Below are positions 40,941 through 50,292 of a DNA stretch of 64,000 bases, piece by piece. The stretch's first letter is position 1; every line of letters starts with the position of its first letter. The notes under the pieces are model-generated. The model was not told the origin of the DNA. It saw only the letters and a program-made list of their open reading frames with translations, and searched no databases. The stretch is from Eubacterium sp. (GTDB lineage Bacteria; Bacillota; Clostridia; Lachnospirales; Lachnospiraceae): positions 24,765 to 88,764 of the forward strand of contig JAFRWY010000066.1 in NCBI GenBank assembly GCA_017437905.1, given 5' to 3'. The translations under genes and the position numbers were made by a program.

Positions 40941-42410
40941 TTATCCGTCCCTTTCACTGGAGACAAGTCTGTACTTCACTTCTTCATACGCCTCCACGAT
41001 TTCCTTCGAAGGTTCCTTCGACAACCGGGATCCCAGAATACCCAGCAGAAAACCGAAAGCCATGCCGGGGATCACCGCATTCAGTCCCGTCAGTTCCTCC
41101 ATGGTTACCATGGTTTCTCCCTGGGGGATCCAGTTTCCGAACATCCAGAGAGTCGCCGTCAGGATCCCTCCCAGAAAACCGCTCATGAATCCTGCCCCGG
41201 TCATCCGCTGGTAATTCAGCGCCAGTATGATGGATGGAGCCAGACCCGCACTGAGGATAAGCGCACTGTAGAGGGTCAGACGGTAGATCCAGTCTCCGCA
41301 AACCAGCGAAGCTGCGCAGATCAGGATCTCCATTATGATCAGAACAACCGCAAATACCCATGTATGCTGCTTCCGTCTTCTCTTATTCCTCCGGATCAGG
41401 GAAGGAAGGATATTCTCATGAAAGATCTGCGTGATCTGAAGAATACATGTATGGAACAGACTGACAGCCAGAACCGCTGCCGACACCACGAAAGTGATAC
41501 CCGTCAGATGGAACAGGAATCCCCGTCCCCGATCCTCCACCATGATCCAGCGAAAAAGATCCGCGACGGAGTTAATCTTTGCGGGATAAAGAGATGCTCT
41601 CAGCATGCCGCCGAGAAGGATCGACAAAAACATGGTAAAAAGACTGAAAATGATGGCCCATCGTCTGGATCTGTGGATCGTCCGGGCCCGGTCGGTCTGC
41701 ATAAACCGCTGCATGGGAACCGGATTTCCGAGAAGGATCAATCCGAAGGAAAAAAGGGACAGGATCTCCATTACCCCGAGCCTTTTCCCGCTCATGAAAC
41801 CGATATTCACATATTCGCTTACGGAACCGGCCGCCCAGCTGTGGAAGATATTCTCCAGGATCTTCGTGGTTCCGAGAACCCGGAAGATGGAAAGGTTCAG
41901 TGCCACCAGCGAGAACAGCATCAGGATCGAGATCCACCGTTCCAGCGTTCTGAGGCCCGACTTTCCCACCAGGAAATAAAAACCGACGGAGATCAGGATC
42001 ACCCCGATCGCCACATAATACATCTCACTTCCGAACACTTCCCTGGCAAAAAGTGCGATCCCGTAAAGCAGCAGGACCGACACTGAGATCAGGACCAGGA
42101 TCAGAATACTCGCCAGCAGGATCCTGAGCACCGGTGTTTTCTCCCCGAACCTTCTGCTGACAAAGCCCGGGATCGTCATTTCCTTCTGCTGCAGCGAGAA
42201 GCGCAGCAACCGGTAGGAATCCAGGTGCCAGAGAAGAAGCGTTGCTCCGAAGCAGCCGATACCGATCCATGCCGCTCCGGCTCCCTTCTGGTAGACAAGC
42301 CAGGGCAGAATGACCATATAAATGATACCGACCGAGGCCAGGCTCACCGCACTTCCGGTTCCCTTCCCCTGTCGTTCATATTGTCCCACATAGTCCCTGA
42401 CTTTTTTCAT
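40941..42410 (-). CDS. Sodium:solute symporter (SSS) family transporter
   Basis: A 489-residue membrane protein with about 13 helices. GFVSRRFGEKTPVLRILLASILILVL and NPVPMQRFMQTDRARTIHRSRRW match the PutP/SSS pattern. The substrate cannot be told. Its ATG overlaps the thiN stop (ATGA), so it is co-translated with a thiamine enzyme at the end of the prkC operon, which hints at a linked physiology but does not prove thiamine uptake. The terminator follows. Confidence 0.85.
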   Translation of the reverse strand: MKKVRDYVGQYERQGKGTGSAVSLASVGIIYMVILPWLVYQKGAGAAWIGIGCFGATLLLWHLDSYRLLRFSLQQKEMTIPGFVSRRFGEKTPVLRILLASILILVLISVSVLLLYGIALFAREVFGSEMYYVAIGVILISVGFYFLVGKSGLRTLERWISILMLFSLVALNLSIFRVLGTTKILENIFHSWAAGSVSEYVNIGFMSGKRLGVMEILSLFSFGLILLGNPVPMQRFMQTDRARTIHRSRRWAIIFSLFTMFLSILLGGMLRASLYPAKINSVADLFRWIMVEDRGRGFLFHLTGITFVVSAAVLAVSLFHTCILQITQIFHENILPSLIRRNKRRRKQHTWVFAVVLIIMEILICAASLVCGDWIYRLTLYSALILSAGLAPSIILALNYQRMTGAGFMSGFLGGILTATLWMFGNWIPQGETMVTMEELTGLNAVIPGMAFGFLLGILGSRLSKEPSKEIVEAYEEVKYRLVSSERDG

Positions 42411-43153
42411 TCGTCCTTTGTCTCCATCATATAGAGCATGCCTCCGGAGAACAGGATCTCTCCTTCCTCTCCGGTCAGTTCGTTACTGATCCCCAGACTG
42501 CTGAAGGGGTATAACGCCGCATCCGAAAGTCCGTACCGGAATCCCCGGAGGGTGATCCCCCGCACTTCTCCCTCAACGGGAAGCAGTGACACATAGGTTC
42601 CGAACAGGTCTTCTCTTTTTAACGTCACGGAACCGGTAAGCACCCGGATACGGTTGGTGGTATCCAGAAGGACCGCCGGCACCCCGGCCCTGGCAGCGAT
42701 CACCAGCAGCCTCAGATTCGTCATGGTATGATCCATCCGGCTTCCGGTTCCGCCGAGGACCGTGATTTTTGAGGGATTCTTCCGGAGGATAAAGCGGATC
42801 GCAGCCTCCATGTCCGTATCATCCTTGACCGGATCCAGCAGAACCCGCTCCGGATATTGGTCAATGATCCTTTTCCTGTCCTCATCCGTTACGGAATCAA
42901 AGTCTCCCAGCACCATATCCGGTTTATACCCTGCGGCCTCCGTCGCCGGAACCCCGGCGTCGATCCCCAGGATCCTGCAGGGCACTCCGGAATCTGATTC
43001 CTCTTCCATGGTTCTGCAGATCAGCCCGGGGTCTGCATTCCCGCCGCCCACAAGGATCCAGTGTTCCCCCCTATTAGGTTCGGATGATCTCACTGCTGCA
43101 CTTTCCGTGTACACTCTTCGCTCCTCCGTATACGTTCCCGGGACAGGGATCAT
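42407..43153 (-). CDS. thiN: Thiamine diphosphokinase
   Basis: A 248-residue TPK-type enzyme that transfers diphosphate to thiamine. Visible are LGIDAGVPA, DMVLGDFDSV, DDTDMEAAIRFIL, VLGGTGSRMDHTMTNL and the C-terminal SLGISNEL. The first 30 residues before HWILVGGG are longer than usual, so an internal start is possible. The called ATG overlaps the rpe stop (ATGA). Its product is the cofactor used by the ThDP enzyme at 23302. Confidence 0.9.
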   Translation of the reverse strand: MIPVPGTYTEERRVYTESAAVRSSEPNRGEHWILVGGGNADPGLICRTMEEESDSGVPCRILGIDAGVPATEAAGYKPDMVLGDFDSVTDEDRKRIIDQYPERVLLDPVKDDTDMEAAIRFILRKNPSKITVLGGTGSRMDHTMTNLRLLVIAARAGVPAVLLDTTNRIRVLTGSVTLKREDLFGTYVSLLPVEGEVRGITLRGFRYGLSDAALYPFSSLGISNELTGEEGEILFSGGMLYMMETKDE

Positions 43154-43824
43154 TTCCGGTCTGAATAATCCTTAAGCTTCTCCAGAAAAGCTCCTGCATT
43201 CCTGGCAATATCTCCGTTAAAGATGGCAGACCCCGCTACGATCACATTGGCGCCGCTCTCCAGCACCGTATCCAGATTTTCCAGCTTCACACCGCCGTCG
43301 ATCTCTATGTCATACGTAAGCCCCTGCTTCGACCTGTGAACCGTCAGTTCCCGGATCTTATCCAGGGTTTCCGGGATGAGACTCTGTCCTCCGTATCCCG
43401 GGACCACACTCATCACAAGTACCATTTCCACAAGGGGAAGAACCGGTATGATCCTGTCAACCGGGGTTGCGGGACTGATGGCCACACCGACTTTCATGCC
43501 CGCCTTATGAACGGCATCGATGGTTTCTTCCAACCTGGTGGTCGCTTCCGCATGGATCGTTATCAGATCCGCGCCGCAGTCCTTATAATCCTCCACGAAC
43601 CGGATCGGTTCCTCCACCATCATATGTACATCCAGAAATGTCTCCGGCAGTAGTTTTCTGACACAGGAGATCACCGGAGGTCCGAAGGAGATATTCGGTA
43701 CAAAATGCCCGTCCATGACATCCACATGCAGCCAGGAAACACCCGGAAGCATGGCAGTGGCGAAGTCCTTCTCCAGATGTGCAAAATTCGCGCTCAGCAT
43801 GGAAGGCGCAAGTATCATTTCCAT
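43150..43824 (-). CDS. rpe: Ribulose-phosphate 3-epimerase
   Basis: A 224-residue TIM barrel of the pentose phosphate pathway. APSMLSANFAHLE, HVDVMDGHFVPNI, DVHMMVEEP, VMSVVPGYGGQ and EIDGGVKLEN are complete. AGGAG before the ATG lies inside the end of rsgA, with a 10-base overlap. Confidence 0.96.
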   Translation of the reverse strand: MEMILAPSMLSANFAHLEKDFATAMLPGVSWLHVDVMDGHFVPNISFGPPVISCVRKLLPETFLDVHMMVEEPIRFVEDYKDCGADLITIHAEATTRLEETIDAVHKAGMKVGVAISPATPVDRIIPVLPLVEMVLVMSVVPGYGGQSLIPETLDKIRELTVHRSKQGLTYDIEIDGGVKLENLDTVLESGANVIVAGSAIFNGDIARNAGAFLEKLKDYSDRK

Positions 43825-44702
43825 TCAGATCTCCTCCTGATCTTCAGAATCTCCATAAAATTCTTATAACTCTCATATCTGCTTCTGCGGATCTGTCCGT
43901 TCTCCACTGCCTGCCTGACCCTGCAGTCCGGCTCCGTTATATGAAGACAGGACGAGAATCTGCAGGTTCCGAGATATGGTTCAAATTCCGGAAAACAGAG
44001 CGGCAGGCTCTCCTCCGTCAGACGTTCCGGCAGGTCCACCGATGTAAAACCCGGGGTATCCAGTAGGTAGGTCCCGGTTCCCGCCACCATGAGTTCCGTA
44101 TGACGGGTGGTATGCCGGCCTCTTCCGATCTTCTCACTGATCGCGCCTGTCTCCGCGGAAAATTCCGGGAAGAGCGCATTCATCAGGGAAGATTTTCCGA
44201 CCCCCGAGGGTCCCGAAAGAACCGAGGTCTTTCCCTCCAGTTCCTTCCGCAGTTCCGAAAGTCCGTCCCCCCTTTTCGCGGAAGTAAGAAATACACTGTA
44301 GCCGGCAGCTTCGTACAGTTCACGAAGTTCCTCTGCCCGCTCCTTCTCCTGATCGATCTTGTTGATCACCACCCGTACCGGCATGTCCGCATAGGTCATT
44401 CCCACCAGGTACCGGTCGATCAGGCCCTCGCTCGGCTCCGGCTTCGAAGCCGCAAAAATGACAATCGCCTGGTCAGTGTTAGCAACCGCCGGGCGAATCA
44501 ACTGGTTCCGACGCGGAAGGATCCGGTCCACGGTGCCGAGTCTTGCCTCCGCCTCCTGAACCGATATCCCGCAGTCGTCCCCCACCAGCGGACGCACCCC
44601 TTCCTTCCGGAATGCGCCCCTGGCCTTACATTCATAGATTTGTCCATCCTCGGCAGCCACGTAATAAAAACCGCCGATTCCCTTGATTATCTTTCCGACC
44701 AA
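43815..44702 (-). CDS. rsgA: Ribosome small subunit-dependent GTPase
   Basis: A 295-residue RsgA/YloQ, a late 30S assembly factor. Its circularly permuted GTPase motifs appear in the order VVINKIDQE (G4), LSGPSGVGKSSLMN (G1) and LDTPGFTS (G3). An N-terminal OB fold and a C-terminal zinc knuckle (CRFSSCLHITEPDC) are present. The prkC-rsgA-rpe-thiN order is standard in Firmicutes. Confidence 0.96.
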   Translation of the reverse strand: MVGKIIKGIGGFYYVAAEDGQIYECKARGAFRKEGVRPLVGDDCGISVQEAEARLGTVDRILPRRNQLIRPAVANTDQAIVIFAASKPEPSEGLIDRYLVGMTYADMPVRVVINKIDQEKERAEELRELYEAAGYSVFLTSAKRGDGLSELRKELEGKTSVLSGPSGVGKSSLMNALFPEFSAETGAISEKIGRGRHTTRHTELMVAGTGTYLLDTPGFTSVDLPERLTEESLPLCFPEFEPYLGTCRFSSCLHITEPDCRVRQAVENGQIRRSRYESYKNFMEILKIRRRSEWK

Positions 44703-44719
44703 CCTCTATCTTCCTCTCC

Positions 44720-46948
44720 TTAATTCTCAGGTGTAAGCGAAAGGCTGAGCGAATTCTGATAATATTCTGTCACGTCCGAGCCTCCGGAGCTTGTAACGGT
44801 GAAGCGGATCCTGCCGTCCGAATGCTTCAGTCCGTTCACGGTTCCGCTGAGAGAGATACTGTCCTTGCTGTTTACGTCCGCGGACTGGGAAGCAACCTGG
44901 TGATCCCCGTCTCCGTCGGAAATATATACCGTAACGGTTACACTTTCCGGTGAATCCATGACTTCACTTGCGGATGTACTGATGGAACCGGAGACAGTAC
45001 CGGTGTAGGTCACAACCTTCGGACCGTCACTGATCACGATATCCACCTTCGTACCTTCTTCCACAGAAGAACCGTCTGACGGATTCTGGCGGATAACCAG
45101 TCCGGCCTCGGTATCGCTGTTCTCATGGGATACATTTCCGAGGGTCAGCTTCGATGCTTCCAGACTGCTCTTTGCAGCCGACTCGCTGATGCCCACCACC
45201 TTCGGAACATTCGTTGTCTTAACTTCCTTACCGTTACTGATCACGAGTGTGATCTTGCTTCCCTTGGCAGCCTTGGCAGCCTTCTCGGGATTTGTCCGGA
45301 TCACATGGTCCTTTTCAACGGTGTCACTGAATTCGTAGGAATGCAGCAGATCAAAACCTGCTTCTCTCAGTACGGTGGATGCCTGTTCATCCGTCAGGTT
45401 CGTAACGTCCGGAACCTCGGCTTCTTCCGCACCGAGGGATACTACGATGACGATCTCCGTCTTCTCCGGAAGCTTCTCGCCCTTCTCATGGTTCTGGGAG
45501 ATGACGTACTCCGCCTTCTCCTTATCATCATATGCCGTATCCACCCGGATGTTCATAAAGCCCGCATCCTTCAGGGTCTTTTCTGCCGCACGCTGTGTGT
45601 AACCGACCACATTCGGCATCTCGCGGATCACTTCCTGTTCCGTGGAGCTTCCCTGTTCCGAAGTTACCGTGGTGGCAGTTGTGGTGGAGGATTCGGAACC
45701 GCTTCCGAACTTGAACCAGCCCATCACATTTCCGACAACCACAAGGATGATCACCGCGATCACCACCGCTGCCGCGATACCGCCGATCATTACGGCCTTC
45801 GCAAGCTTCGGATCCACATCATTTTCGTCATCATCCCCGCGTCCGGGTCTCTCATATTCATAATCATCATCGTAGTCATCGTCAGATACCTTCTTGATGG
45901 TCTGACGTCTGACGGGAGCCGCCTTCTGCTGCTCATCCTCATAAAGATAATCGTCATCCTCTGCCTCGTTGATCAGCTGGTTCAGACGTCCTCTGTCCGG
46001 AGTCACCTCCGAGGTTCTTCCGTTCGCCATCTGCTCGGCACCGGTCTTGATCTGACGCAGGTCCTGATTCGAGAACTTCTGGGTCGGTCCGGTGGGCGCA
46101 CTGGCGGGAGCCACGATAATATCGATATTCGGATTCGTCTTAACACGCTTCAAATCCGCGATCAGCGCCGCAGCGGTAAGATATCTTCTCTCCGGCTTCT
46201 TCTGGGTCGCCTTCAGGATGATCTTCTCAAAGCTGGAGTAAATGTCCGGATACATCTCACGCGGCGGGATCAGCTCATTCTGGATATGCATCAGGGCGAT
46301 CGCCACATTTGTATCTCCTTCAAAAGGAACGCGGCCCGTCACCATCTCATACATGGTGATACCCAGAGAATAGATGTCGCTTCTCTCGTCGCTGTAACCG
46401 CCTCTGGCCTGCTCCGGTGAGATATAGTGCACGGAACCCATGCCCGCCGTGGACATGGTATTCGAGGTTGCCGCCTTTGCGATACCGAAATCCGTCACCT
46501 TCAGGTTGCCGTTCTTTGCCACGATGATATTCTGCGGCTTGATATCCCTGTGGATCACATGGTGATCATGGGCAGCCTCCAGGCCGGATGCGATCTGCAT
46601 GGAGAAATCCAGCGCCTGGTCCATGGAGAGACGGCCGTTCAGAGTGATATACTCCTTCAGGGTGATCCCCTCCACCAGCTCCATAACGATGAAATATCTG
46701 CCGTTATCTTCGCATACGTCATAAACGCTGACGATATTCGGATGCGTGAGTCCTGCGGAAGCCTGTGCCTCCACACGGAACTTCGCAACGAAATTCGCAT
46801 CATTGGAATATTCGGTCTTCAGTACCTTTACTGCCACAAACCGCTTCAGGCGATGATCCTTCGCGCGGTAGACCGTAGACATTCCTCCGGTGCCCACCAC
46901 ATCGATGATCTCGTACCTTTCATCTAAAATTGTTCCCGGTTTTAACAT
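44720..46948 (-). CDS. prkC: PASTA-domain Ser/Thr protein kinase (PrkC/Stk1)
   Basis: A 742-residue transmembrane kinase that senses wall fragments or lipid II. The cytoplasmic kinase domain (1-270) has VIHRDIKPQNIIV and VTDFGIAKA. An acidic juxtamembrane linker is followed by one helix near 389-416 (VMIGGIAAAVVIAVIILVVV), then three PASTA domains starting MPNVVGYTQ, VPDVTNLTD and VPKVVGISE, and a Ser-rich extracellular tail. prpC, encoding the opposing phosphatase, precedes it; IreB at 3601 is a likely substrate. Confidence 0.95.
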   Translation of the reverse strand: MLKPGTILDERYEIIDVVGTGGMSTVYRAKDHRLKRFVAVKVLKTEYSNDANFVAKFRVEAQASAGLTHPNIVSVYDVCEDNGRYFIVMELVEGITLKEYITLNGRLSMDQALDFSMQIASGLEAAHDHHVIHRDIKPQNIIVAKNGNLKVTDFGIAKAATSNTMSTAGMGSVHYISPEQARGGYSDERSDIYSLGITMYEMVTGRVPFEGDTNVAIALMHIQNELIPPREMYPDIYSSFEKIILKATQKKPERRYLTAAALIADLKRVKTNPNIDIIVAPASAPTGPTQKFSNQDLRQIKTGAEQMANGRTSEVTPDRGRLNQLINEAEDDDYLYEDEQQKAAPVRRQTIKKVSDDDYDDDYEYERPGRGDDDENDVDPKLAKAVMIGGIAAAVVIAVIILVVVGNVMGWFKFGSGSESSTTTATTVTSEQGSSTEQEVIREMPNVVGYTQRAAEKTLKDAGFMNIRVDTAYDDKEKAEYVISQNHEKGEKLPEKTEIVIVVSLGAEEAEVPDVTNLTDEQASTVLREAGFDLLHSYEFSDTVEKDHVIRTNPEKAAKAAKGSKITLVISNGKEVKTTNVPKVVGISESAAKSSLEASKLTLGNVSHENSDTEAGLVIRQNPSDGSSVEEGTKVDIVISDGPKVVTYTGTVSGSISTSASEVMDSPESVTVTVYISDGDGDHQVASQSADVNSKDSISLSGTVNGLKHSDGRIRFTVTSSGGSDVTEYYQNSLSLSLTPEN

Positions 46949-46961
46949 TTCTTTTCCTCTC

Positions 46962-47681
46962 TTATATTGCCACGATCACTGCGGAAATGTTGTCGTTTCC
47001 GCCGTAGTAATTGGCTCTCTCGATCAGGGCGTCAACTGTCGCCTCCAGGTCTTCATTCTCTCTTATGATATCTCGAAGTTCGTCATTCTCCACCATGTTG
47101 GACAATCCGTCCGAACAGAGAAGAACCCGGTCTCCGGGGGAAAGCGAGATCTCAAAGAAGTCCGGAACCGCTTCATTCCGCGAGCCCATGGCTCTCGTAA
47201 TGATATTCTTCTCCGGATGATTTCTTCCCTTGTTGCGTTCCAGCTGTCCGTTCCGGATCAGCTCTTCCACCAGGGAATGATCCATGGTGATCTGACGGAT
47301 CTCGTCATTTACCACATAGAGACGGCTGTCCCCGATATTTCCGCAGTACAGTTCCGTCCCGACGATCACGCAGGCAACCATGGTGGTACCCATGCCCCCC
47401 TTGGAATCATCCTTCTCGGCTTCTTTATATACCTCGTTATTGGCATAGATCATAGCACGACGAAGAACAGATATCGGATTCCTGATCGTGGACTTTCTGA
47501 TAAAATCCACCACGATCTGGATCGCATATCTGGACGCAAAATCACCGGCTGCATGGCCTCCCATGCCGTCGGCTACGATATACAGATTTGGCAGGGGGCC
47601 AACCGGCACATCACTGACAAAGATATTGTCCTGATTGTTGTCCCTTCTTTTCCCTGTGTCCGTCTTTCCGATCGAAACCAA
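46962..47681 (-). CDS. prpC: PP2C-family Ser/Thr phosphatase (PrpC/Stp)
   Basis: A PP2C phosphatase with RRDNNQDNIF, VADGMGGHAAG (metal-binding Asp/Gly), GNIGDSRLYV, LLCSDGLSNMV and GGNDNISAVIV. It reverses the action of PrkC. The frame is open to 47717, but a TTG at 47681 (reading VSIGKTDTG next) has GAGGAG seven bases upstream, overlapping the rlmN stop, and matches family N-termini. Confidence 0.93.
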   Translation of the reverse strand: MVSIGKTDTGKRRDNNQDNIFVSDVPVGPLPNLYIVADGMGGHAAGDFASRYAIQIVVDFIRKSTIRNPISVLRRAMIYANNEVYKEAEKDDSKGGMGTTMVACVIVGTELYCGNIGDSRLYVVNDEIRQITMDHSLVEELIRNGQLERNKGRNHPEKNIITRAMGSRNEAVPDFFEISLSPGDRVLLCSDGLSNMVENDELRDIIRENEDLEATVDALIERANYYGGNDNISAVIVAI

Positions 47682-47685
47682 ATCA

Positions 47686-48741
47686 CTACTCCTCTGCGTA
47701 TTCGTCCTGCATGGCATGGAGTCTCAGCTGCCCGCAGGCGGCGTCAATATCTCTGCCCATACTCCTTCTAATAGTAACATTTATTCGATATTTTTCAAGT
47801 ATATTTTTAAATCTGGCCACAGATTCCGTGTCGCTCCGCTGAAAATCCCGCTCCTCGATGGGATTCACCGGGATCAGGTTCACATGGCCGTGCAGGGGCG
47901 TAAGAAGCTGTGCCAGCCGCTCCGCATGGGCGGGGGTATCATTTACCCCGCTGACCAGACTGTACTCAAAGGTGACCCGTCTGTGGGTCCTCTCAAAATA
48001 ATACCGGCATGCATCCAGAGTCTCCCGAATGGTATAGCTGTTGGCCACCGGCATCAGGCTTTTCCGCTCCGCATCCGTGGTTGCATGCAGGGACAGGGCA
48101 AAGGTGATGGGGAGCCCCTCCTCCGCCAGCCGGCGGATCTGCGGCACCAGCCCGCAGCTGGATACCGTAATGCTCCGAAGGCTTAGGTTGTATCCCTTCG
48201 GGTCTGACACCAGATGAAGGAAACGGATCAGATTCTCGTAATTATCCATGGGTTCTCCCGTGCCCATGACCACCACATTATCCACCCGCTGCCCCATCAG
48301 GTTCACCGCCTGATAGATCTGTCCCAGCATCTCCGAAGGAGTGAGATTCCGCACCAGTCCCCCGATGGTGGAGGCGCAGAACCGGCATCCCATGCGGCAC
48401 CCCGCCTGGGAAGAGATGCAGAGGGAATTGCCGTGATGATAGGGCATGAATACCGTCTCCAGGATCTGCCCGTCGAAGAGCCGGAACAGAAACTTCACTG
48501 TTCCGTCCTCTTTGGATGAAAGACGCTTCCATTCCCGTACCGATCGGATCTCCTCCGACAGCACCTGCCGGATTTCCGCAGGAAGATTCTTCATATCCTC
48601 CGGATCCTGTACCCGGTTTTTATGAAACCAGCCGAAGATCTGGGACGCCCGGAACCGCGGCCAGCCCCGGGCTGTCACGTATTCAGTTAATTCCGCTTCC
48701 GTCATGGAAGCCGGATCCGGCCGTTCCTGGTCCATATCCAT
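47686..48741 (-). CDS. rlmN: 23S rRNA (A2503-C2)/tRNA methyltransferase RlmN
   Basis: A 351-residue radical-SAM methyltransferase. The cluster motif CRMGCRFCAST is present, with GTGEPMDNYENL and the C-terminal active-site Cys in AACGQLR. AAAGGATATA precedes the ATG. Confidence 0.96.
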   Translation of the reverse strand: MDMDQERPDPASMTEAELTEYVTARGWPRFRASQIFGWFHKNRVQDPEDMKNLPAEIRQVLSEEIRSVREWKRLSSKEDGTVKFLFRLFDGQILETVFMPYHHGNSLCISSQAGCRMGCRFCASTIGGLVRNLTPSEMLGQIYQAVNLMGQRVDNVVVMGTGEPMDNYENLIRFLHLVSDPKGYNLSLRSITVSSCGLVPQIRRLAEEGLPITFALSLHATTDAERKSLMPVANSYTIRETLDACRYYFERTHRRVTFEYSLVSGVNDTPAHAERLAQLLTPLHGHVNLIPVNPIEERDFQRSDTESVARFKNILEKYRINVTIRRSMGRDIDAACGQLRLHAMQDEYAEE

Positions 48742-48909
48742 TATATCCTTTCACATCGAATGTCATCGGGACAACCCCGGAAGAATCCGGTCATCCGATC
48801 GTCCCGCGGGATCCCTCACTCAGGATACCCGGGTCATCATTCCAGGACAATGGCCGGAGAATCCGGTTCCCGGATAGTCCCACCAGTTCCTTAACTCGGA
48901 ATCCCGGAG
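48742..48909. other. Gap between rsmB and rlmN with degenerate repeat-like sequence
   Basis: It contains recurring GAATCCGGTCATCC- and GGATCC/CGGGATCC-like pieces that resemble degraded copies of the dispersed repeat. No gene is visible. A zinc peptidase gene often found here in Clostridia is absent. Confidence 0.4.
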
Positions 48910-50235
48910 TTATGAGTCCGGAGTTTCCGCCGGAGAATCTCCTCGTATCATCAGGCAGTAATAAAATCCGTCGCAGGGGTCGATCCCCTGCAGGAACTGC
49001 TTCTCTTCCGCTTTCCGGTACTCCGGATGTTCTGCAAGAAAATGTTCCGCCGCCTCCTGATTCTCCTCTGCCAGGATGGTGCAGGTGGAGAACATCAGCT
49101 TTCCTCCGGGGCGTACATACTTCGCCGCACAGCGAAGGATCTCCTGTCCCAGTTTCGCAAGCTCCGTTACGCTCTCCGGGGATGCATGGTACTTGATATC
49201 ATTCTTCCTTCCCATGACCCCGAGACCGGAGCAGGGAACGTCCGCCAGCACCATATCGTATTTTTCGAAATCTTCCCGGTTTTCTTCCGTTGCGTCCCGT
49301 ACCTCCGCGGTAATGTCCAGTCCGAGCCGCTCCGCATTTTCCTTGATCCGCTGCGTCTTCTCCTCACTGATATCCCGGGAGGTGACAAGGGCTCCCAGTT
49401 CCGCCGCATAGCAGGACTTTCCGCCGGGTGCCGCACACACATCCAGCAGCCTTATCCCTTCTTTGATCCCAAGGGCTTCCACCAGCAGCATGGAGCTTTC
49501 ATCCTGCACGGAGAATCTTCCTTCCCGGTAGCCGGGAAGTCTCCTTACAAAGTCTATGGAAGGGATCGTCAGTGCCGCTGCACCAAGTGCACCGGAACCT
49601 GCTTCCACACCCTTCTCCTTAAGAAATGCCGCCAGTTCCTCCGGCGACTGTTTTTTCATATTGCAGCGAATGGTAAGGGGGCGTTCCTGAAAAGAGGATG
49701 CCAGGATCCGGTCCGATCGTTCCTCTCCGTATTCCTCCGTCAGCCGGTCCACCAGCCAGGCCGGAGTGGAAAACTTCAGTTCCCTCGAGCCTTCGATCAG
49801 CGCCTGTACCTCACCGGCTTCGATCCCCCGCTGCACGCTTCGGAGGATCCCGTTCACCACGCCCGACAGGCCTTCAAAATGATGGGCCCGCATCATCCGC
49901 CCTGCCTCCGACAGCACGGCCCGGTCCGGCACCCGGTCCATATAAAGCAGCTGATATACGCTCATCCGCAGGATACAGCGTACCTTCGGCTTCTGCTTCT
50001 TTACCGGTACCTTTGCGTAGTGATCCAGTACCGCATCCAACTGCAGCCGGTACTCTGTGGTTCCTTCCACAAGCCGGCTCACAAAGGCGCGGCACTCCTT
50101 ATCTTCAAACTGGATCTTCCGGAGCCCGTCCTCCAGCGCCCTGGAAGAAAGCGTTCCGTTTCGTTCCATATCAAGAAGAATATCCAGGGCGATATCCCGC
50201 TCCGAAATCCTCTCCTTCTGCTTTCCTCCTGCCAT
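48910..50235 (-). CDS. rsmB: 16S rRNA (cytosine-967-C5)-methyltransferase
   Basis: A 441-residue RsmB. The N-terminal NusB-like RNA-binding domain (residues 10-140) is followed by a SAM domain with LLDVCAAPGGKSCYAAEL, a DVPCSGLGVMGRK catalytic loop and STCTILAEENQE. AAGGAG precedes the ATG. Confidence 0.95.
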   Translation of the reverse strand: MAGGKQKERISERDIALDILLDMERNGTLSSRALEDGLRKIQFEDKECRAFVSRLVEGTTEYRLQLDAVLDHYAKVPVKKQKPKVRCILRMSVYQLLYMDRVPDRAVLSEAGRMMRAHHFEGLSGVVNGILRSVQRGIEAGEVQALIEGSRELKFSTPAWLVDRLTEEYGEERSDRILASSFQERPLTIRCNMKKQSPEELAAFLKEKGVEAGSGALGAAALTIPSIDFVRRLPGYREGRFSVQDESSMLLVEALGIKEGIRLLDVCAAPGGKSCYAAELGALVTSRDISEEKTQRIKENAERLGLDITAEVRDATEENREDFEKYDMVLADVPCSGLGVMGRKNDIKYHASPESVTELAKLGQEILRCAAKYVRPGGKLMFSTCTILAEENQEAAEHFLAEHPEYRKAEEKQFLQGIDPCDGFYYCLMIRGDSPAETPDS

Positions 50236-50292
50236 GTCTTAAGCTCCTTCATACCCGGAAAACCACGGTCTCTCCCGTGGGATATCCTCATA

